Source of the DNA: Myxococcales bacterium
Lineage (GTDB): Bacteria; Myxococcota; Bradymonadia; UBA7976; UBA1532
Length of the DNA stretch: 7,301 nucleotides
Assembly: GCA_020430675.1 (NCBI GenBank)
Contig: JAGQJJ010000183.1
Span: forward strand, 1 to 7,301
Direction: 5' to 3'
The stretch's first letter is position 1; every line of letters begins with the position of its first letter. The notes under the pieces are model-generated. The model worked only from the letters and a program-made list of their open reading frames with translations, ran no database searches and was not told where the DNA came from. The position numbers and the translations under genes are program-made. Shown here piece by piece: positions 6,012-7,301 of this stretch.

Positions 6012-7073
6012 TTGACCGACTTTCTGGCTTCGCTGGACGCGCGCGAGCGGCTGCTCGCCGCGACGCTGGCCCCAGGCGTCGGCGCCGAGACCCTCATCAC
6101 CGCGCTGTTGGCCAATCCGGCGAACGTCGCCGACCCACCAGGGCTCGCGACGCGCGCGGCCCATGCCTGGCGCAAGGCGCAGGGCGACGCCGCGTTTGCT
6201 GCCCGCTTCGCCGCCGAGCGCGCCGCGCTGCGGCATCTGGACGCCTGGTTTGCCACGCCGATCGACGCAGACTGGCCGGCTGGCCTGCCCGCGGGCGTGC
6301 TGCGGGGCGTGGGCGAGTGGCCAGTGGCGGCCGGGGTCGCCATCGTCGGCGCGCGCGGCGCCGATCCGTATGGTTGCGAGCTGGCCGGCCGCATCGCGCG
6401 CGCCGCCGTCGAGCGCGGGCGCACCGTGGTCAGCGGGGGCGCCTTTGGCATCGACCACGCGGCCCATCGCGCCGCCCTCGACGCCGGCGGGCGCACCGTG
6501 GTCGTGCTCGGCAGCGGCCTCGACCGCGCCTCGCCCGCGGCCCATCGCGGCCTGTTTGCCGACGCGGCGCGCGCAGGCGCGGTGGTGACGCCCTTCGCCT
6601 GCGGGCAGACGGCCGACAAATGGACCTTCCCGCGCCGCAACCCCTGGATCGCCGGCCTCGCCGACGTCGTGATCGTGGTGCAGGCCAGCGCGCGCAGCGG
6701 GGCGCTTCAGACCGCGCGGGCCGCGCTGGCGTCGAGCCGCCCGGTCTATGTCGTGCCCGGTCCGATGGACAGCCCGCTGCATCAGGGCGCGCACGCGCTG
6801 GTCGGCGAAGGCGCGCGCCTGTTGCTTCACGAAGCGGCGTGGGCCCATGAAGCGCCGCCGCGCGTCGCGGGACCAGCCACGCCGCCGTTTGGCCTCGCGC
6901 TGTGGCGGGCGGCCGGCGTTGAGCCCCGGCCGCTCGACGCGCTCGCCGCCGAGGCTTCGCTGCCGGCCACCGAGGCCGCCGAGCTGGCGACGCTGCTCGA
7001 ACTGGACGGCTGGCTGCGCGGCGCGCCGGGCGGTCGGTTTGCGCGGGCGACGCCGACACGGCGCGGGGCCTGA
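6012..7073 (+). CDS. dprA: DNA-processing protein DprA/Smf family (divergent motifs)
   Basis: 353 residues from a TTG start. DprA loads RecA onto incoming single-stranded DNA during natural transformation, in the cytoplasm. Domain order fits the family. The N-terminal helical region (about 8-35) has a PGVG turn like the family's SAM/HhH part. A Rossmann-like core runs from about 107 to 275: VAIVGARGADPYG, SGGAFGIDHAAHRAAL (141-156), TVVVLGSGLD (162-171), FPRRNPWIAGLADVVIVVQA (206-225), SGALQTARAAL, VYVVPGPMDSPLHQGAHALV. A winged-helix-like tail occupies about 295-345. The core motif SGxAxGID is intact. Usual residues are changed elsewhere: the acidic SE after the second strand block reads TP (193-194), RNR reads RNP (209-211), VEA reads VQA, and GxN reads GAH. 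The Rossmann spacing is normal, so the protein looks intact rather than decayed. No clear ribosome site precedes TTG 6012; translation may be coupled to the LysM gene 13 bases upstream. Start confidence is moderate. Confidence 0.88.
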   Translation: MTDFLASLDARERLLAATLAPGVGAETLITALLANPANVADPPGLATRAAHAWRKAQGDAAFAARFAAERAALRHLDAWFATPIDADWPAGLPAGVLRGVGEWPVAAGVAIVGARGADPYGCELAGRIARAAVERGRTVVSGGAFGIDHAAHRAALDAGGRTVVVLGSGLDRASPAAHRGLFADAARAGAVVTPFACGQTADKWTFPRRNPWIAGLADVVIVVQASARSGALQTARAALASSRPVYVVPGPMDSPLHQGAHALVGEGARLLLHEAAWAHEAPPRVAGPATPPFGLALWRAAGVEPRPLDALAAEASLPATEAAELATLLELDGWLRGAPGGRFARATPTRRGA

Positions 7074-7110
7074 CGGGCTCAAGAATACGGGCCTGGATGC
7101 TCGGCACAGC

Positions 7111-7153
7111 ATGCCGTGCGGCGGGCGATGAACAGGAGCGATGCCATGCGGCG
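7111..7153 (+). repeat. Short imperfect direct repeat around the last lipoprotein start
   Basis: ATGCCGTGCGGCG (7111-7123) and ATGCCATGCGGCG (7141-7153) match at 12 of 13 bases, 30 bases apart. The second copy contains the start codon at 7146. In the first copy the equivalent position is GTG (7116-7118). CGGCA (7102-7106) can also pair with TGCCG (7112-7116). It may be a small local duplication or chance in biased sequence. Confidence 0.4.
7134..7138 (+). promoter_or_regulatory. Ribosome binding site AGGAG for the last lipoprotein
   Basis: AGGAG is 7 bases before ATG 7146 and only 2 before the out-of-frame ATG at 7141, so it points to 7146 as the start, which also opens a lipoprotein signal peptide. 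Confidence 0.6.
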
Positions 7154-7301
7154 TGGATGCCTTGTCGTACTTCTCTTGCTGGGTTGTGATGACTCCGGCG
7201 CCACCGCCGACGACGCCGAAGCGACCGATCTGCTGCGCCGCGACGCGCGCCCGGCCGATGCCCGCGTGGCCGACGCGCAGCCCGCCGACGCCCAACCGGC
7301 C
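7146..7301 (+). CDS. Small lipoprotein with Asp/Ala-rich repeat tail (N-terminal part; runs off right edge)
   Basis: 52 codons are visible without a stop. MRRGCLVVLLLLGC is a compact type II signal peptide: basic n-region Arg2-Arg3, a short hydrophobic core, lipobox LLGC with Cys14. Asp at the two positions after the Cys would favour inner-membrane retention under the E. coli +2 rule, though that rule may not apply here. The mature start is acidic (DDSGATADDAEATD). From about residue 36 a five-residue pattern (RPADA, RVADA, QPADA, QPA) begins and continues to the edge. Such low-complexity tethers are common just after the lipidated Cys in Myxococcota/Bradymonadota surface lipoproteins, so the functional domain is probably beyond the window. 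No function can be given. It follows dprA after 72 bases and could be in the same transcript or separate. Confidence 0.72.
   Translation, partial: MRRGCLVVLLLLGCDDSGATADDAEATDLLRRDARPADARVADAQPADAQPA

Noticed and set aside
5030..6640. Long minus-strand open frame (536 codons) spanning the LysM and dprA genes
   Set aside because: It crosses the boundary of two well-supported plus-strand genes, has no domain, and is Arg/Ala/Ser/Pro-rich as expected of an antisense shadow in GC-rich DNA.
7074..7145. Promoter or terminator between dprA and the last lipoprotein gene
   Set aside because: AAGAAT at 7081-7086 has no -35 partner at normal spacing, and the small hairpin at 7102-7116 has only five pairs and no T-run.
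5979..7295. Minus-strand open frame (438 codons) opposite dprA
   Set aside because: The plus strand carries clear DprA motifs; this frame is Gly/Arg/Ala-rich without a recognisable domain or ribosome site.

Overview
The window is very GC-rich, with codon third positions strongly biased to G and C. It looks like the chromosome of a Myxococcota/Bradymonadota-type (former deltaproteobacterial) bacterium. The clues are the density of lipoprotein genes, a long Ig-like surface lipoprotein, a short lipoprotein with an Asp/Ala/Pro-rich repeat tail, a degenerate PilZ-like protein, and a LysM-protein gene next to dprA. This placement is inference from gene style; there is no rRNA or other marker gene. 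I see no mobile element, CRISPR array, tRNA or prophage.

Layout. (1) Bases 1-662, minus strand: 5' part of a gene for a degenerate PilZ-like protein with a Pro-rich tail, running off the left edge. (2) 661-1818, plus: a PLP-dependent aminotransferase of the HisC family, divergent from (1). The two candidate ATG codons share one CATG palindrome. (3) 1939-3804, plus: a 621-residue Ig-like outer-envelope lipoprotein of unknown function with its own promoter-like sequence. (4) 3942-4895, plus: a YbgF/CpoB-like lipoprotein (coiled coil, Pro-rich linker, TPRs), again with its own promoter-like sequence. (5) 4967-5998, plus: a secreted LysM protein with two related beta-rich units. (6) 6012-7073, plus: a DprA/Smf family protein with several substituted motif residues, 13 bases after (5) and probably co-transcribed with it. 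(7) 7146-7301, plus: start of a small lipoprotein gene, running off the right edge.

How they fit together. Genes 3, 4, 5 and 7 all encode exported or lipid-anchored envelope proteins, two of them (YbgF-like and LysM) linked to peptidoglycan by family. DprA is a cytoplasmic DNA-uptake/recombination protein; its pairing with a LysM gene is an arrangement I recall from other former deltaproteobacteria. The aminotransferase and the PilZ-like protein have no evident functional link to the rest. I see no convincing new multi-gene defence or mobile system. The points most worth checking are the divergent DprA, the shared CATG start, the helical insert in the large lipoprotein, and a promoter motif shared by two lipoprotein genes at identical spacing.
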